This document shows, in pieces, positions 21,569 through 31,078 of a stretch of DNA of 64,000 nucleotides (position 1 is its first letter; every line of letters starts with the position of its first letter). The notes under the pieces were generated by a model, which saw nothing but the letters and a program-made list of their open reading frames with translations, did not search any database and was not told the origin of the DNA. The stretch lies in NCBI GenBank assembly GCA_021774795.1, contig JAJFIR010000048.1:1-64000 (forward strand), given 5' to 3'. Position numbers and translations under genes: made by a program. This stretch comes from Emcibacteraceae bacterium (GTDB lineage: Bacteria > Pseudomonadota > Alphaproteobacteria > Sphingomonadales > Emcibacteraceae).

Positions 21569-23088
21569 TATTCAAATTTTTCCGGCAAATAATCATCGCT
21601 AACCGGAAGGTCGCTAAATTTTGTGATTTCAGCTTCAAATTTTAATTCAATAATGCCTGTCGGACCATGTCTTTGCTTGCCGATGATAAACTCTGCCATA
21701 CCGAAAAGCTTCTCGCCTTCTGCTTGCCACTGCAAATGCTCGGCTGTGCCAGGATCGGGTTGTTGCTGATCATGATAATATTCTGGTCGGTAAACAAATG
21801 TTACCATGTCCGCGTCCTGCTCAATGGTGCCGGATTCGCGAAGATCGGAAAGAAGCGGGCGTTTATTTTCCCGGCTTTCGATAGCCCGGCTTAACTGGGA
21901 TAAGGCAACAACGGGAATTGATAATTCTTTGGCTAGTCCTTTTAAGCCACGGGTAATTTCTGAAACTTCCTGAACCCTGTTTTCAATACCGCGTCCTTTT
22001 GTTCCGGTTCCACGTAATAATTGAAGATAATCAACAATCACAAGGCCCAAACCATGTTGGCGTTGTAAGCGGCGCGCACGGGTACGCAGCGCACCGATAG
22101 TAAGCCCAGGGGTATCATCAATAAAGAGCGGTAATTCTTCAAGCTCAATCGCGACACGGGACAGATTATTAAATTGATCCTGATTAAGTTTTCCCTGGCG
22201 CATGTTTTGCGATGAAAGACCGGCTTGTTCAGCAAGAATACGGCTTGCCAGCTGATCGGATGACATTTCCAGTGAAAAGAACCCGACAACAGCCCCCTTA
22301 TTTTCTTCCAGAGGAACCCCTAAATCCTTATCATGCTTATAGGCCTTCGCGGCGTTAAATGCGATGTTGGTTGCAAGCGCGGTTTTGCCCATCGCCGGGC
22401 GACCCGCAATGATTAATAAATCTGATTTATGAAGCCCGCCGATTTTCCTGTTGATGCTTTCAAAGCCGGTTGTGATCCCGGCAAGGTCACCTTTTCGGTG
22501 CAGGGCCGCGCCGATAACATTTACGGCTGTGATGGCTGATGTTTTGAAATTTTTAAATCCGCCTTCGGAAACACCATTTTCAGCCATACTGTAAAGCTGC
22601 TTTTCGGCTTCCTCAATTTGTTCTTTTGAGGTTTCTTCAACATCAAATTCATACGCTTTAGTGACGATATCTGTACCAAGGTCAATCAGATTGCGCCTTA
22701 TCGCCAAATCATAAATAAGCAACCCGTAATCAACGGCGTTGATTATCGTGATCGCAGACGCCGCAAGTTTTGACAGATATTTTGCACCGCCGACTTCCTC
22801 AAGAAGCTGATCTTTTTCAAAAAACGGTTTTAAAGTAACTGGTGTTACCAGTTGTCCTTTTTCGATCATTATTTGGCTTGCTTCATATATTTTATTATGC
22901 GCCGCGTTAGCAAAATGTTCCGGCAGCAGGAAATCCTGCACTTTTTCGAGCGTATCATTATTCACCAGAATTGCCCCAAGCAACGCTTGCTCAGCTTCAA
23001 GGTTATGGGGGATTTCTTTATAAGAAATATCCTCATTATCCGGCTGATCGTTATCTTGCACGATCGGTATTTCTGAATAATCTGACAT
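21568..23088 (-). CDS. dnaB: Replicative DNA helicase DnaB
   Basis: PHNLEAEQALLGAILVNN, IIAGRPAMGKTALATNIA, GFFSLEMSSDQLASR, VDYLQLL; no intein visible. Confidence 0.96.
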   Translation of the reverse strand: MSDYSEIPIVQDNDQPDNEDISYKEIPHNLEAEQALLGAILVNNDTLEKVQDFLLPEHFANAAHNKIYEASQIMIEKGQLVTPVTLKPFFEKDQLLEEVGGAKYLSKLAASAITIINAVDYGLLIYDLAIRRNLIDLGTDIVTKAYEFDVEETSKEQIEEAEKQLYSMAENGVSEGGFKNFKTSAITAVNVIGAALHRKGDLAGITTGFESINRKIGGLHKSDLLIIAGRPAMGKTALATNIAFNAAKAYKHDKDLGVPLEENKGAVVGFFSLEMSSDQLASRILAEQAGLSSQNMRQGKLNQDQFNNLSRVAIELEELPLFIDDTPGLTIGALRTRARRLQRQHGLGLVIVDYLQLLRGTGTKGRGIENRVQEVSEITRGLKGLAKELSIPVVALSQLSRAIESRENKRPLLSDLRESGTIEQDADMVTFVYRPEYYHDQQQPDPGTAEHLQWQAEGEKLFGMAEFIIGKQRHGPTGIIELKFEAEITKFSDLPVSDDYLPEKFE

Positions 23089-23258
23089 AAAGTAACTCGA
23101 TTTTTTGATTAAGAGAATTATATTCCAATATTTTCAAAATGTATATTGAGAAAAGAAAAATAAACGGCAATCAAGTTGAAGCTTTAATTATGTTTCAAGT
23201 TTTGCAATAATTATTATAAATATTCTATAATGATTTAATCAAGGAAGATTGCACTATT

Positions 23259-23729
23259 ATGGCATGGACTGGTTCAATTAGGTTAAGCACTCACGAAGAT
23301 ATTCCCTTCATAATTAGTTGCGAAAATTCAGAAACACATAAATATCTGCATTCGTGGACCAATGATGTTCACAAGAAAAATATGGGCGATAAGAATTTTA
23401 TCTATCTGTCAGGGTTAGATGAAAACCGCGAGATAGCAGGTTATTCACTATTGAAGAAATCGAATGAAAAAACCATTGAATACATGCGGGTCGCGTCGAA
23501 AGTTCCAAACATAGGGTTTGGAAAACCTTTTATGAAAGCTGTGCTGAATTATTTAATCCAGCAGACTTCATATGAAAAAATCTGGCTTGATGTATATGAA
23601 GCAAACGAGAGAGCAAGACACGTTTATCGGTCAATAGGGTTTATCGAAACGAGCAAAGTGCAACCGCCAGACACCATTCCATGCAACTTTGGTAGATTAG
23701 TCGTTATGCAAAAATATATTTCATCTTGA
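23259..23729 (+). CDS. GNAT family N-acetyltransferase
   Basis: IRLSTHEDIPFIISCE ... VASKVPNIGFGKPFMKAVLNYL ... ANERARHVYRSIGFIE. Confidence 0.8.
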   Translation: MAWTGSIRLSTHEDIPFIISCENSETHKYLHSWTNDVHKKNMGDKNFIYLSGLDENREIAGYSLLKKSNEKTIEYMRVASKVPNIGFGKPFMKAVLNYLIQQTSYEKIWLDVYEANERARHVYRSIGFIETSKVQPPDTIPCNFGRLVVMQKYISS

Positions 23730-23903
23730 TAAATATCACTCTTGAAAAGCAGATCGTTAAGCACGTCTTTTTCTTCACTTTTTCATTGGTGATAATATCT
23801 AATGCGTTGCCAGAACAGTTTTCCTGTGTAAAAATGGTTGCCCGGCAATTAATTGCGCGCTGGAAGATTTATTTTTCGAAGTGGTAGGGAGAGGGAAAGA
23901 TAG

Positions 23904-24920
23904 ATGGAAGCATTTATTCAAGGTCTGTTGACGCTTTTGCAGACAGAGTTTAGTTCATTTGCGGGGCTTGAAGGTCTGGTCAGTCTTATTGAACTGATGA
24001 AAACCGATGATTACGCGTGGGTACTGACGGTCGCGGGGTTTGGCGCAATGATGGGATTGTTCTTTCCGGTGATGATCTTTCTGGAAATGATGGCCTCTGC
24101 CCTAAAAGGCAGTTTCCGCTGGAAAAATTTCAAAATTCAGGTTCTTATTTATTTCACTAATCGTGTAGTTGGCAAGGTAATCACTCTGCAACTCGGGTTT
24201 ACGTTATTCGCGTTTTTACATCAATACCGTTTTGTAGATACTAGTGTCACGTGGTACTGGTTTATTTATGGGTTTATGGTCTATGATTTTTCACATTTCC
24301 TTCAACATTATATGGCCCACAGGATACGTCTGTTCTGGTGCTTACATTCAACACACCACGTTCCGCCCCATATGAACCTGAGCGTTTCATGGGCGCATTT
24401 TTATATTGAAAATTTTTACGCAGATATTATCCGCCTGGGTATATGCGCGCTGGCAGGGCTGGAGCTGGAAATCATGGTAATGGTCTACATTATCGATTCA
24501 GTATGGGGCCACCTTATTCACACGAGTGAGGAAATTTTACCGGATGGCCGTCTGGGTTTGCTGAGCAAATTTCTGCTGACCCCTTCACATCACCGGGTTC
24601 ATCATTCCAGAAACCCTAATTATATAGATAAGAATTTTTGTAATTTGATACCAGTTTATGACCGGTTGTTTGGAACATATCAGGCCGAGATCGAAGGGGA
24701 GGCACCGATTTACGGCGTTACCCGCGACGTGGATACCGGGAGTTTGTTTGATGTATATTTCGGCGAAACAATCGAAATGCTCAACGATATCAAGAACACA
24801 TCCGGCGTCGGTAATAAAGTTGCTTATTTATTTATGCCACCTGGATGGCATCCCGACGACGTCGTTTCAAAAAAATATCGAACAACAAAAAAAGGCGGGC
24901 CAATAAACCCGCCTTTTTAA
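23904..24920 (+). CDS. Sterol desaturase / fatty acid hydroxylase superfamily membrane protein
   Basis: Histidine clusters HFLQHYMAHR, HSTHHVP, HHRVHHSRN; multiple TM segments. Confidence 0.9.
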   Translation: MEAFIQGLLTLLQTEFSSFAGLEGLVSLIELMKTDDYAWVLTVAGFGAMMGLFFPVMIFLEMMASALKGSFRWKNFKIQVLIYFTNRVVGKVITLQLGFTLFAFLHQYRFVDTSVTWYWFIYGFMVYDFSHFLQHYMAHRIRLFWCLHSTHHVPPHMNLSVSWAHFYIENFYADIIRLGICALAGLELEIMVMVYIIDSVWGHLIHTSEEILPDGRLGLLSKFLLTPSHHRVHHSRNPNYIDKNFCNLIPVYDRLFGTYQAEIEGEAPIYGVTRDVDTGSLFDVYFGETIEMLNDIKNTSGVGNKVAYLFMPPGWHPDDVVSKKYRTTKKGGPINPPF

Positions 24921-24923
24921 AAA
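24887..24923. terminator. Bidirectional terminator between convergent sterol desaturase and rplI genes
   Basis: AAAAAAAGGCGGG-CCAATAAA-CCCGCCTTTTTAAAAA; hairpin lies inside the 3' end of the plus-strand CDS. Confidence 0.8.
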
Positions 24924-24939
24924 CTTAACTGGAAAAGAC

Positions 24940-25581
24940 TTATTCTGATTTTTCTTCCTCAACTGGAGCTTCTTCAGCAGGAGCAGCCTCTTCTTTAACA
25001 AGGGTTTCTTCTTCAGCATCGGCAGTAGCCGCAGCTTCCGCGTCTTCCTCATTTTCAAAAAAGTCTTCAACTGCAAATTCTTCCTCGGTAACTTCGGCAT
25101 CAACGTCGCCGCCAGCAGCCTGAATTTCTGCTTCTTCAGCAGAACGGGCGATATTAGCAACAACCGTAATATCAACTTCAGGATGAAGACGTACGGCCAC
25201 GTCATAAAGGCCAAGCACTTTAAGAGAACGGTTAAGAATTATCTGATTTTTACCGACTTTATAACCCGCTTCTTCAAGTGAAAGGCTTATGTCACGCGCA
25301 GATACGGAACCGAATAACTGCCCACTTTCGCCGGCTTGACGTATAAGAATAACGGAAACATTGTCCATTTTCTTTGCAATTGCTTCGGCTTCTGATTTTG
25401 CTTTTAAGTTATCAGCTTCAATTTCTTTACGCTGAGTTTCAAACACGGCCATGTTTGCTTTTGTTGCACGAAGAGCTTTTCTTTGTGGTAAAAGGAAGTT
25501 ACGGGCATAGCCATTTTTCACTGTTACAACATCGCCAATTTGGCCAAGCTTAGTTACGCGTTCAAGCAGAATGATATCCAT
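24940..25581 (-). CDS. rplI: 50S ribosomal protein L9 with acidic C-terminal extension
   Basis: [40 protein letters not shown]. Confidence 0.95.
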   Translation of the reverse strand: MDIILLERVTKLGQIGDVVTVKNGYARNFLLPQRKALRATKANMAVFETQRKEIEADNLKAKSEAEAIAKKMDNVSVILIRQAGESGQLFGSVSARDISLSLEEAGYKVGKNQIILNRSLKVLGLYDVAVRLHPEVDITVVANIARSAEEAEIQAAGGDVDAEVTEEEFAVEDFFENEEDAEAAATADAEEETLVKEEAAPAEEAPVEEEKSE

Positions 25582-25593
25582 AATTCAATCTCC

Positions 25594-25875
25594 TTATGGG
25601 TTAACGTATGAAATCAAGGCCAAGTTACGCGCGCGTTTGATAGCACGGGCAAGTTCGCGTTGTTTCTTTGCTGAAACAGCGGTGATACGGCTTGGGACAA
25701 TTTTTCCACGTTCTGAAACATATCGTGAAAGTGTGCGCACATCTTTATAATCAATCTTTTGTGCGTGACTGCCGGAAAACGGGCAAGTCTTGCGACGACG
25801 GAAAAAAGGTCTACGTGTTTGTTGTCCGCCTGCTGCGGATGATGATGACGATGATGAATTACGATCAAAACTCAT
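25594..25875 (-). CDS. rpsR: 30S ribosomal protein S18
   Basis: [51 protein letters not shown]. Confidence 0.95.
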   Translation of the reverse strand: MSFDRNSSSSSSSAAGGQQTRRPFFRRRKTCPFSGSHAQKIDYKDVRTLSRYVSERGKIVPSRITAVSAKKQRELARAIKRARNLALISYVNP

Positions 25876-26303
25876 GATTTGTCTCCTTCATTATCTGCTT
25901 TTTTGGCCACGGGCGTACTTTCGCGGGGTTTATAGCTGTCTCTTGAGCCACGGTCATCCCGTGGTGGGCGGCTATCGCGATCGCGAGATTTAAGGACTAC
26001 ACTGTCGCCTTCTTCAAATTCTTCAACGCGAATTGTCATGTAACGGATTACGTCTTCGTGAAGACGAGAGTTACGCTCCAATTCAGCGATCGCGGCGTGT
26101 GGTGCGTCAACATTCAAATGAACGTAGTGACCTTTTTTGTATTTTTTAATTCGGTAAGCAAGAGTACGAAGACCCCAAGACTCAGTCTTGGCAACTTTTC
26201 CACCATTATCATCAATGATCTTAGTGAATTGTTCTGTTATCGCATCAACCTGTTGAGGTTGGATATCCTGCCTAGCGATATATGTGTATTCATATAAAGA
26301 CAT
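25872..26303 (-). CDS. rpsF: 30S ribosomal protein S6
   Basis: [30 protein letters not shown] ... [18 protein letters not shown]. Confidence 0.95.
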   Translation of the reverse strand: MSLYEYTYIARQDIQPQQVDAITEQFTKIIDDNGGKVAKTESWGLRTLAYRIKKYKKGHYVHLNVDAPHAAIAELERNSRLHEDVIRYMTIRVEEFEEGDSVVLKSRDRDSRPPRDDRGSRDSYKPRESTPVAKKADNEGDKS

Positions 26304-26460
26304 TTAGCAATTTCCATATTTAATTTTTAACGTCGGGGCAAAAGCGAATATCAAAAGATTGCATTACAAAATTAACCGACAATTCTCTTAAAGCCACAAG
26401 GACTCTTCAGAGAAGCGCGCAATATACATGAAAGCATAGGGAACGCAAGGGCTTTATAGA
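26304..26460 (-). promoter_or_regulatory. Candidate rpsF leader (possible S6:S18-binding autoregulatory RNA)
   Basis: Long leader upstream of rpsF with GUCGG...CCGAC stem (26332-26336 / 26377-26381) enclosing a further GCAA/UUGC helix. Confidence 0.35.
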
Positions 26461-26569
26461 TTAAAACATGGTCTTTCACAATAATATAAAATTCGACTTT
26501 TCTTGACAGTTTTAATCCATTTGTTAAGAGTTGGGTAAATGATTAAAAAGTTTGAGGGAAAAATATTAT

Positions 26570-27520
26570 ATGACCACTGCATTTGTATTTCCGGGCCAGG
26601 GTAGCCAAGCCGTTGGAATGGGTAAGGAATTAAATGATGGCTCCGCTGCGGCAAGAGCAGTATTTGAGGAAGTGAACGATGCCCTAGGTCAGAATTTATC
26701 CAAACTTATGTTTGAAGGTCCCATCGATGAACTTACTCTTACCTATAACGCGCAGCCGGCCTTAATGGCGGCAAGCATCGCGGTGGTTCGGGTTCTGGAA
26801 AGTGAATTTGATATTAAAATGGCTGATATCGCTTCCTTTGTTGCCGGCCATTCCCTTGGTGAATATTCCGCGCATGCGGCAGCCGGTACGTTTAGCCTGA
26901 CGGATACAGCCAATTTGCTTAAGCTTCGTGGTGAAGCAATGCAACGTGCGGTGCCGGTAGGCATCGGGGCCATGGCCGCAATTATGGGCGGGGAATTTGA
27001 AACGATCGAAGAAATCGCCGCTGAAGCAAGCAAAGATGGTGGTAGCGACCGGGTTTGCACTGCGGCAAATGATAATGCAGACGGGCAAGTGGTTATCAGT
27101 GGTCATAAAGAAGCCGTTGAAAAGGCGATGGAAATCGCAAAAGAGCGGGGAATTAAGCGCGCTATATTGCTACCGGTCAGTGCACCATTTCACTGCCCGC
27201 TTATGCAGCCCGCCGCCGATGAAATGGCTGTAGCACTTGGCAATACAGCGTTCAACAGTCCATCTGTTCCGGTTATAACCAATGTCAGTGCTAAACCGGA
27301 AACCGATCCGGAAGTATTAAGAAGGATGCTTGTAGATCAAATCACAGGCAGAGTACGCTGGCGTGAGACCGTATTGAAAATGGGTGAACTTGGGGTCGAT
27401 CAATTGGTGGAGGTTGGTACTGGTAAAGTATTAAGCGGTCTCGTTCGTCGCATAAACCGTGATATAGCCGGTCAAAGTTTACAAAACCTTCATGACATTG
27501 AAGCTTTTGCTGAAAATTAA
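26570..27520 (+). CDS. fabD: Malonyl-CoA-ACP transacylase
   Basis: TTAFVFPGQGSQAVGMG, GHSLGEYSAHAAAG; internal ATG at 26570 matches the conserved N-terminus. Confidence 0.95.
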   Translation: MTTAFVFPGQGSQAVGMGKELNDGSAAARAVFEEVNDALGQNLSKLMFEGPIDELTLTYNAQPALMAASIAVVRVLESEFDIKMADIASFVAGHSLGEYSAHAAAGTFSLTDTANLLKLRGEAMQRAVPVGIGAMAAIMGGEFETIEEIAAEASKDGGSDRVCTAANDNADGQVVISGHKEAVEKAMEIAKERGIKRAILLPVSAPFHCPLMQPAADEMAVALGNTAFNSPSVPVITNVSAKPETDPEVLRRMLVDQITGRVRWRETVLKMGELGVDQLVEVGTGKVLSGLVRRINRDIAGQSLQNLHDIEAFAEN

Positions 27521-27547
27521 AATAATAAAAATTGGAGAAATATCCAC

Positions 27548-28285
27548 ATGTTTGATTTAACTGGAAAATGTGCTCTCGTAACGGGTGCATCGGGCGGATT
27601 AGGTAGCGCAATTGCAAAAGCATTACACGGCGCTGGAGCCAAGGTTGCCCTATCCGGAACGCGCGAAGAACCGCTTAAGAAACTGGCGACGGAACTCGGT
27701 GAGGATGCATATGTTGTTCCGGCAAATCTATCTGATCCGGCAAGTGTGGCTGCCCTTCCAAAGGCAGCGATGGAAGCAATGGGTGGTATTGATATTCTTG
27801 TCAATAATGCCGGAATAACACGGGATAATATTTCAATGCGTCTTAAAGATGCTGATTGGGATGATGTGATGCAAGTGAATCTGAAGGCAGCATTTAATCT
27901 TACGCAAGGTGTGATGCGTGGTATGATGAAAAAACGGACCGGACGCATTATTAACATAACATCAATTGTCGCCATAACCGGTAATCCTGGACAAGTAAAC
28001 TACGCCGCATCAAAAGCAGGCATGATTGGAATGTCAAAAAGTTTCGCCCATGAACTTGCGTCACGAAATATAACTGTCAATTGTATAGCACCAGGATTTA
28101 TTGAAAGCCCAATGACCGATGAGCTGGCTGATGACCAGAAAAGTGCTCTACTTGCCAATGTTCCGGCGGGCCGTCTTGGCAAGGCAGAAGAAGTTGCAGC
28201 GGGTGTTTTATACCTCTCAAGCGATCAGGCAGACTATGTTACAGGGCAGACAATTCACATAAATGGTGGTATGGCGATGATTTAA
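27548..28285 (+). CDS. fabG: 3-oxoacyl-ACP reductase
   Basis: TGASGGLGSAIAKAL, NNAGITRDNISMRLKD, YAASKAGMIGMSKS, GFIESPMTDEL. Confidence 0.95.
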   Translation: MFDLTGKCALVTGASGGLGSAIAKALHGAGAKVALSGTREEPLKKLATELGEDAYVVPANLSDPASVAALPKAAMEAMGGIDILVNNAGITRDNISMRLKDADWDDVMQVNLKAAFNLTQGVMRGMMKKRTGRIINITSIVAITGNPGQVNYAASKAGMIGMSKSFAHELASRNITVNCIAPGFIESPMTDELADDQKSALLANVPAGRLGKAEEVAAGVLYLSSDQADYVTGQTIHINGGMAMI

Positions 28286-28395
28286 GGGTTGGCAATTACT
28301 ATTTAATTGTGTTAGGAAGCCCCAAACTCTATACAGAGTGATACGGAACATTTAACATAGGCTTTGATGAAAGCCCTATATATAAGGAATATAAA

Positions 28396-28629
28396 ATGAG
28401 CAATGTAGCTGAACGCGTCAAAAATATCGTTGTTGAACACCTTGGTGTTGAAGAAGATAAAGTTACAGAAACAGCAAGCTTTATCGACGATCTTGGTGCT
28501 GATAGCCTTGATACAGTTGAGCTTGTTATGGCTTTTGAAGAAGAATTTGGTTGCGAAATTCCTGATGACGCCGCAGAGAAAATTCTTACTGTGAAAGACG
28601 CTATTAACTTCATCGAAGCCAATGGCTAA
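28396..28629 (+). CDS. acpP: Acyl carrier protein
   Basis: [35 protein letters not shown]. Confidence 0.97.
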   Translation: MSNVAERVKNIVVEHLGVEEDKVTETASFIDDLGADSLDTVELVMAFEEEFGCEIPDDAAEKILTVKDAINFIEANG

Positions 28630-28658
28630 ACACAGAGTATCGCTCTGACTTGAAATTG

Positions 28659-28710
28659 AGACCGCGAATCGTTTTATCTGTTAAATTGGATAAAATGATG
28701 TTCGCGGTCT
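28659..28710 (+). other. Large imperfect hairpin in the acpP-fabF intergenic region
   Basis: AGACCGCGAA...TTCGCGGTCT (10 bp) plus inner TTTTATC...GATAAAA (7 bp). Confidence 0.6.
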
Positions 28711-28774
28711 TGTTATATGTGCCGAATTTAGGTAGCATCACTTTCCATAAATCAATAATAAAAAGGTTTAAAGA

Positions 28775-30040
28775 ATGAGACGAGTTGTAATAACTGGGCT
28801 TGGGCTTGTAACGCCATTGGCTTCTGGGGTTGAAGAAAGTTGGAAGAGACTTATTGCCGGTGAATCCGGAGCAGGCCCGATAACAAGATTTGATTCTGAA
28901 GGACTTTCTGCGCAAGTTGCATGCGAAGTTCCGCTTGGTGATGGTACGAACGGTACATTCAATGCAGATGACTGGATGGAGCCAAAAAATCGCAAACGTG
29001 TTGATGACTTTATTCTTTACGGTATGGCTGCCGCTGATATGGCTATTGCCGATAGTGGATATGTGGCGGAAACAATAGAACAAAAATGGCGCTCCGGTGC
29101 GCTTATTGGTTCCGGAATTGGCGGTCTTCCCGGAATTCAGGATGAAAGCATTAATATGAACGAACGTGGCGTTCGTCGGGTCAGCCCGCATTTTATTCCG
29201 CGCTGCCTAATTAATTTAGTTTCCGGTAATGTTTCAATTCGCCACGGTCTTATGGGGCCAAACCACGCAGTAGTGACAGCTTGCGCGTCCGGCACACATG
29301 CGATTGGTGATGCGGCGAGGTTGATCGCGCTTGATGATGCAGATGTTATGGTCGCTGGCGGCGCAGAAGCCGCGGTATGCCGTGTTGGCGTAGCCGGATT
29401 TAATCGGGCCCGTGCTTTGAGTACTCATTTTAACGAGACGCCCGAGCGTGCGTCACGCCCTTATGATAAAGACCGCGACGGTTTTGTCATCGGCGAGGGT
29501 GCCGGCATGGTTATTTTAGAAGAATATGAACACGCCAAGAAACGCGGTGCGAAAATTTACGGTGAAGTGGTTGGTTACGGCCTTTCTGGTGACGCGCATC
29601 ATGTTACAGCACCGTCACCGGATGGTAGCGGCGGATACCGCGCTATGGAAGCGGCCTTTAAACGGGCCAAACTTTCGCCAAGCGATGTGGGATACGTAAA
29701 TGCCCACGGTACGTCGACCCCGCTTGGTGATGAAATCGAATTTAACGCGGTTAAGCGTATGTTTGGTGACGCGGCGGGCTCCATGGCAATGTCTTCCACA
29801 AAATCAGCCATTGGCCATCTTTTGGGTGCTGCCGGTGCTGTTGAAGCTGTATTCAGTGTTCTTGCAATGAATAGGGGTGAATTGCCGCCAACATTGAACC
29901 TTGATAATCCTTCAGAAGACATTGAAGGTATCAATCTCGTTGCTCATGAAGCACAGCAAAAATCAGGAATTAAAGCCGTTCTTTCCAATAGCTTTGGCTT
30001 TGGTGGTACTAATGCCTCAATAATTATAAAGGCGGCGTAA
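28775..30040 (+). CDS. fabF: 3-oxoacyl-ACP synthase II
   Basis: RRVVITGLGLVTPLASGVEESW, VVTACASGTHAIGDA, VNAHGTSTPLGD, SNSFGFGGTNAS. Confidence 0.96.
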   Translation: MRRVVITGLGLVTPLASGVEESWKRLIAGESGAGPITRFDSEGLSAQVACEVPLGDGTNGTFNADDWMEPKNRKRVDDFILYGMAAADMAIADSGYVAETIEQKWRSGALIGSGIGGLPGIQDESINMNERGVRRVSPHFIPRCLINLVSGNVSIRHGLMGPNHAVVTACASGTHAIGDAARLIALDDADVMVAGGAEAAVCRVGVAGFNRARALSTHFNETPERASRPYDKDRDGFVIGEGAGMVILEEYEHAKKRGAKIYGEVVGYGLSGDAHHVTAPSPDGSGGYRAMEAAFKRAKLSPSDVGYVNAHGTSTPLGDEIEFNAVKRMFGDAAGSMAMSSTKSAIGHLLGAAGAVEAVFSVLAMNRGELPPTLNLDNPSEDIEGINLVAHEAQQKSGIKAVLSNSFGFGGTNASIIIKAA

Positions 30041-30047
30041 CACCCTG

Positions 30048-31028
30048 ATGCAGGGTATTCGCAAATATATAATCTTATTAATCGCTGGCAGCGCAGCATT
30101 TGCGGTGCTGTTTTTCTATTTGGGTTATAGAACCTTTCATGCGGCCAATGACATCGAAAATGAAAGCGTCTTTTACGTACCCAGCGGCCAAGGACTTATT
30201 CGTACGGCGCGGCTTCTCCATGAAGCGAACCTTATTTCTAATCAGAATATATTCAAGGCGGGTGTGATGCTTAAAGGGAGCGAACGAAACCTGAAAGCGG
30301 GTGAGTTTCTTTTCCCTGCTCATCTATCGATGAATGACATAACGGAAATTTTGGTGAAGGGGGAGGTCATACAACATAAATTAACGATTGTTGAAGGCTG
30401 GACCAGTTGGCAAATTGTTGATTATCTGAACTCAGTAGAAAATTTGTCAGGTGAAATAGAAGAATTGCCCTTAGAAGGCAGCATTATGCCGGAAAGTTAT
30501 CATTATACCTATAATACTAATCGTTCAGAAATTTTAATTCGAATGCGGCTCAACCAGCAGGCTTTGGTTGACCAGCTTTGGTTAAATCGTGCCGATGATC
30601 TGCCTTTTAATACGGCAGAAGAGGCAATAATCCTTGCGTCGATTGTTGAGCGTGAAACGGGACTAGCTCATGAACGCCCACATATAGCGGGAGTTTTTAT
30701 AAACCGTTTGCGCCGTAGCATTCGATTGCAATCGGATCCTACAATCATCTATGGTATTGACCCGAAAGGTTTTTTAGATCGTGGCCTTCGCAGAAGCGAA
30801 ATCGAAGATAAGACAAATCCCTATAATACTTATCAAATAGACAGGCTTCCGCCAACGGCAATCGCGCATCCGGGCCGCGCGTCTATCGAAGCCGTGCTTA
30901 ACCCGATGCAAACCAATGATGTATATTTTGTGGCGGATGGTACGGGTGGGCATGTATTTTCCGAGACATTGAGCCAGCATAAAAAAAATGTAGCACTATG
31001 GCGCAAAATTGAAGACAGTCGTAAATGA
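30048..31028 (+). CDS. mltG: Endolytic murein transglycosylase MltG (YceG)
   Basis: LPLEGSIMPESYHY, ILASIVERETG, RLQSDPTIIYG, NPYNTYQIDRLPPTAIAHPG. Confidence 0.94.
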   Translation: MQGIRKYIILLIAGSAAFAVLFFYLGYRTFHAANDIENESVFYVPSGQGLIRTARLLHEANLISNQNIFKAGVMLKGSERNLKAGEFLFPAHLSMNDITEILVKGEVIQHKLTIVEGWTSWQIVDYLNSVENLSGEIEELPLEGSIMPESYHYTYNTNRSEILIRMRLNQQALVDQLWLNRADDLPFNTAEEAIILASIVERETGLAHERPHIAGVFINRLRRSIRLQSDPTIIYGIDPKGFLDRGLRRSEIEDKTNPYNTYQIDRLPPTAIAHPGRASIEAVLNPMQTNDVYFVADGTGGHVFSETLSQHKKNVALWRKIEDSRK

Positions 31029-31078
31029 TCAATTAAAATTCCGGATAATTTGGAAACAAACGTAACAGAGGTGTTCAT

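Noticed and set aside
21568-23088. Intein in DnaB
   Set aside because: The 506-aa product has normal length with contiguous helicase motifs.
24867-25214. 115-aa Lys/Leu-rich ORF on the minus strand
   Set aside because: Out-of-frame reading of the rplI acidic tail (GAA repeats read as AAG/TTC-type codons); not an independent gene.
26503-26531. TTGACA promoter for fabD
   Set aside because: A -35 match is present but no convincing -10 at 16-18 bp spacing; not reported as a feature.
28610-29191. 193-aa minus-strand ORF across the acpP-fabF junction
   Set aside because: Antisense to fabF and the intergenic hairpin; composition not protein-like and no family motif.
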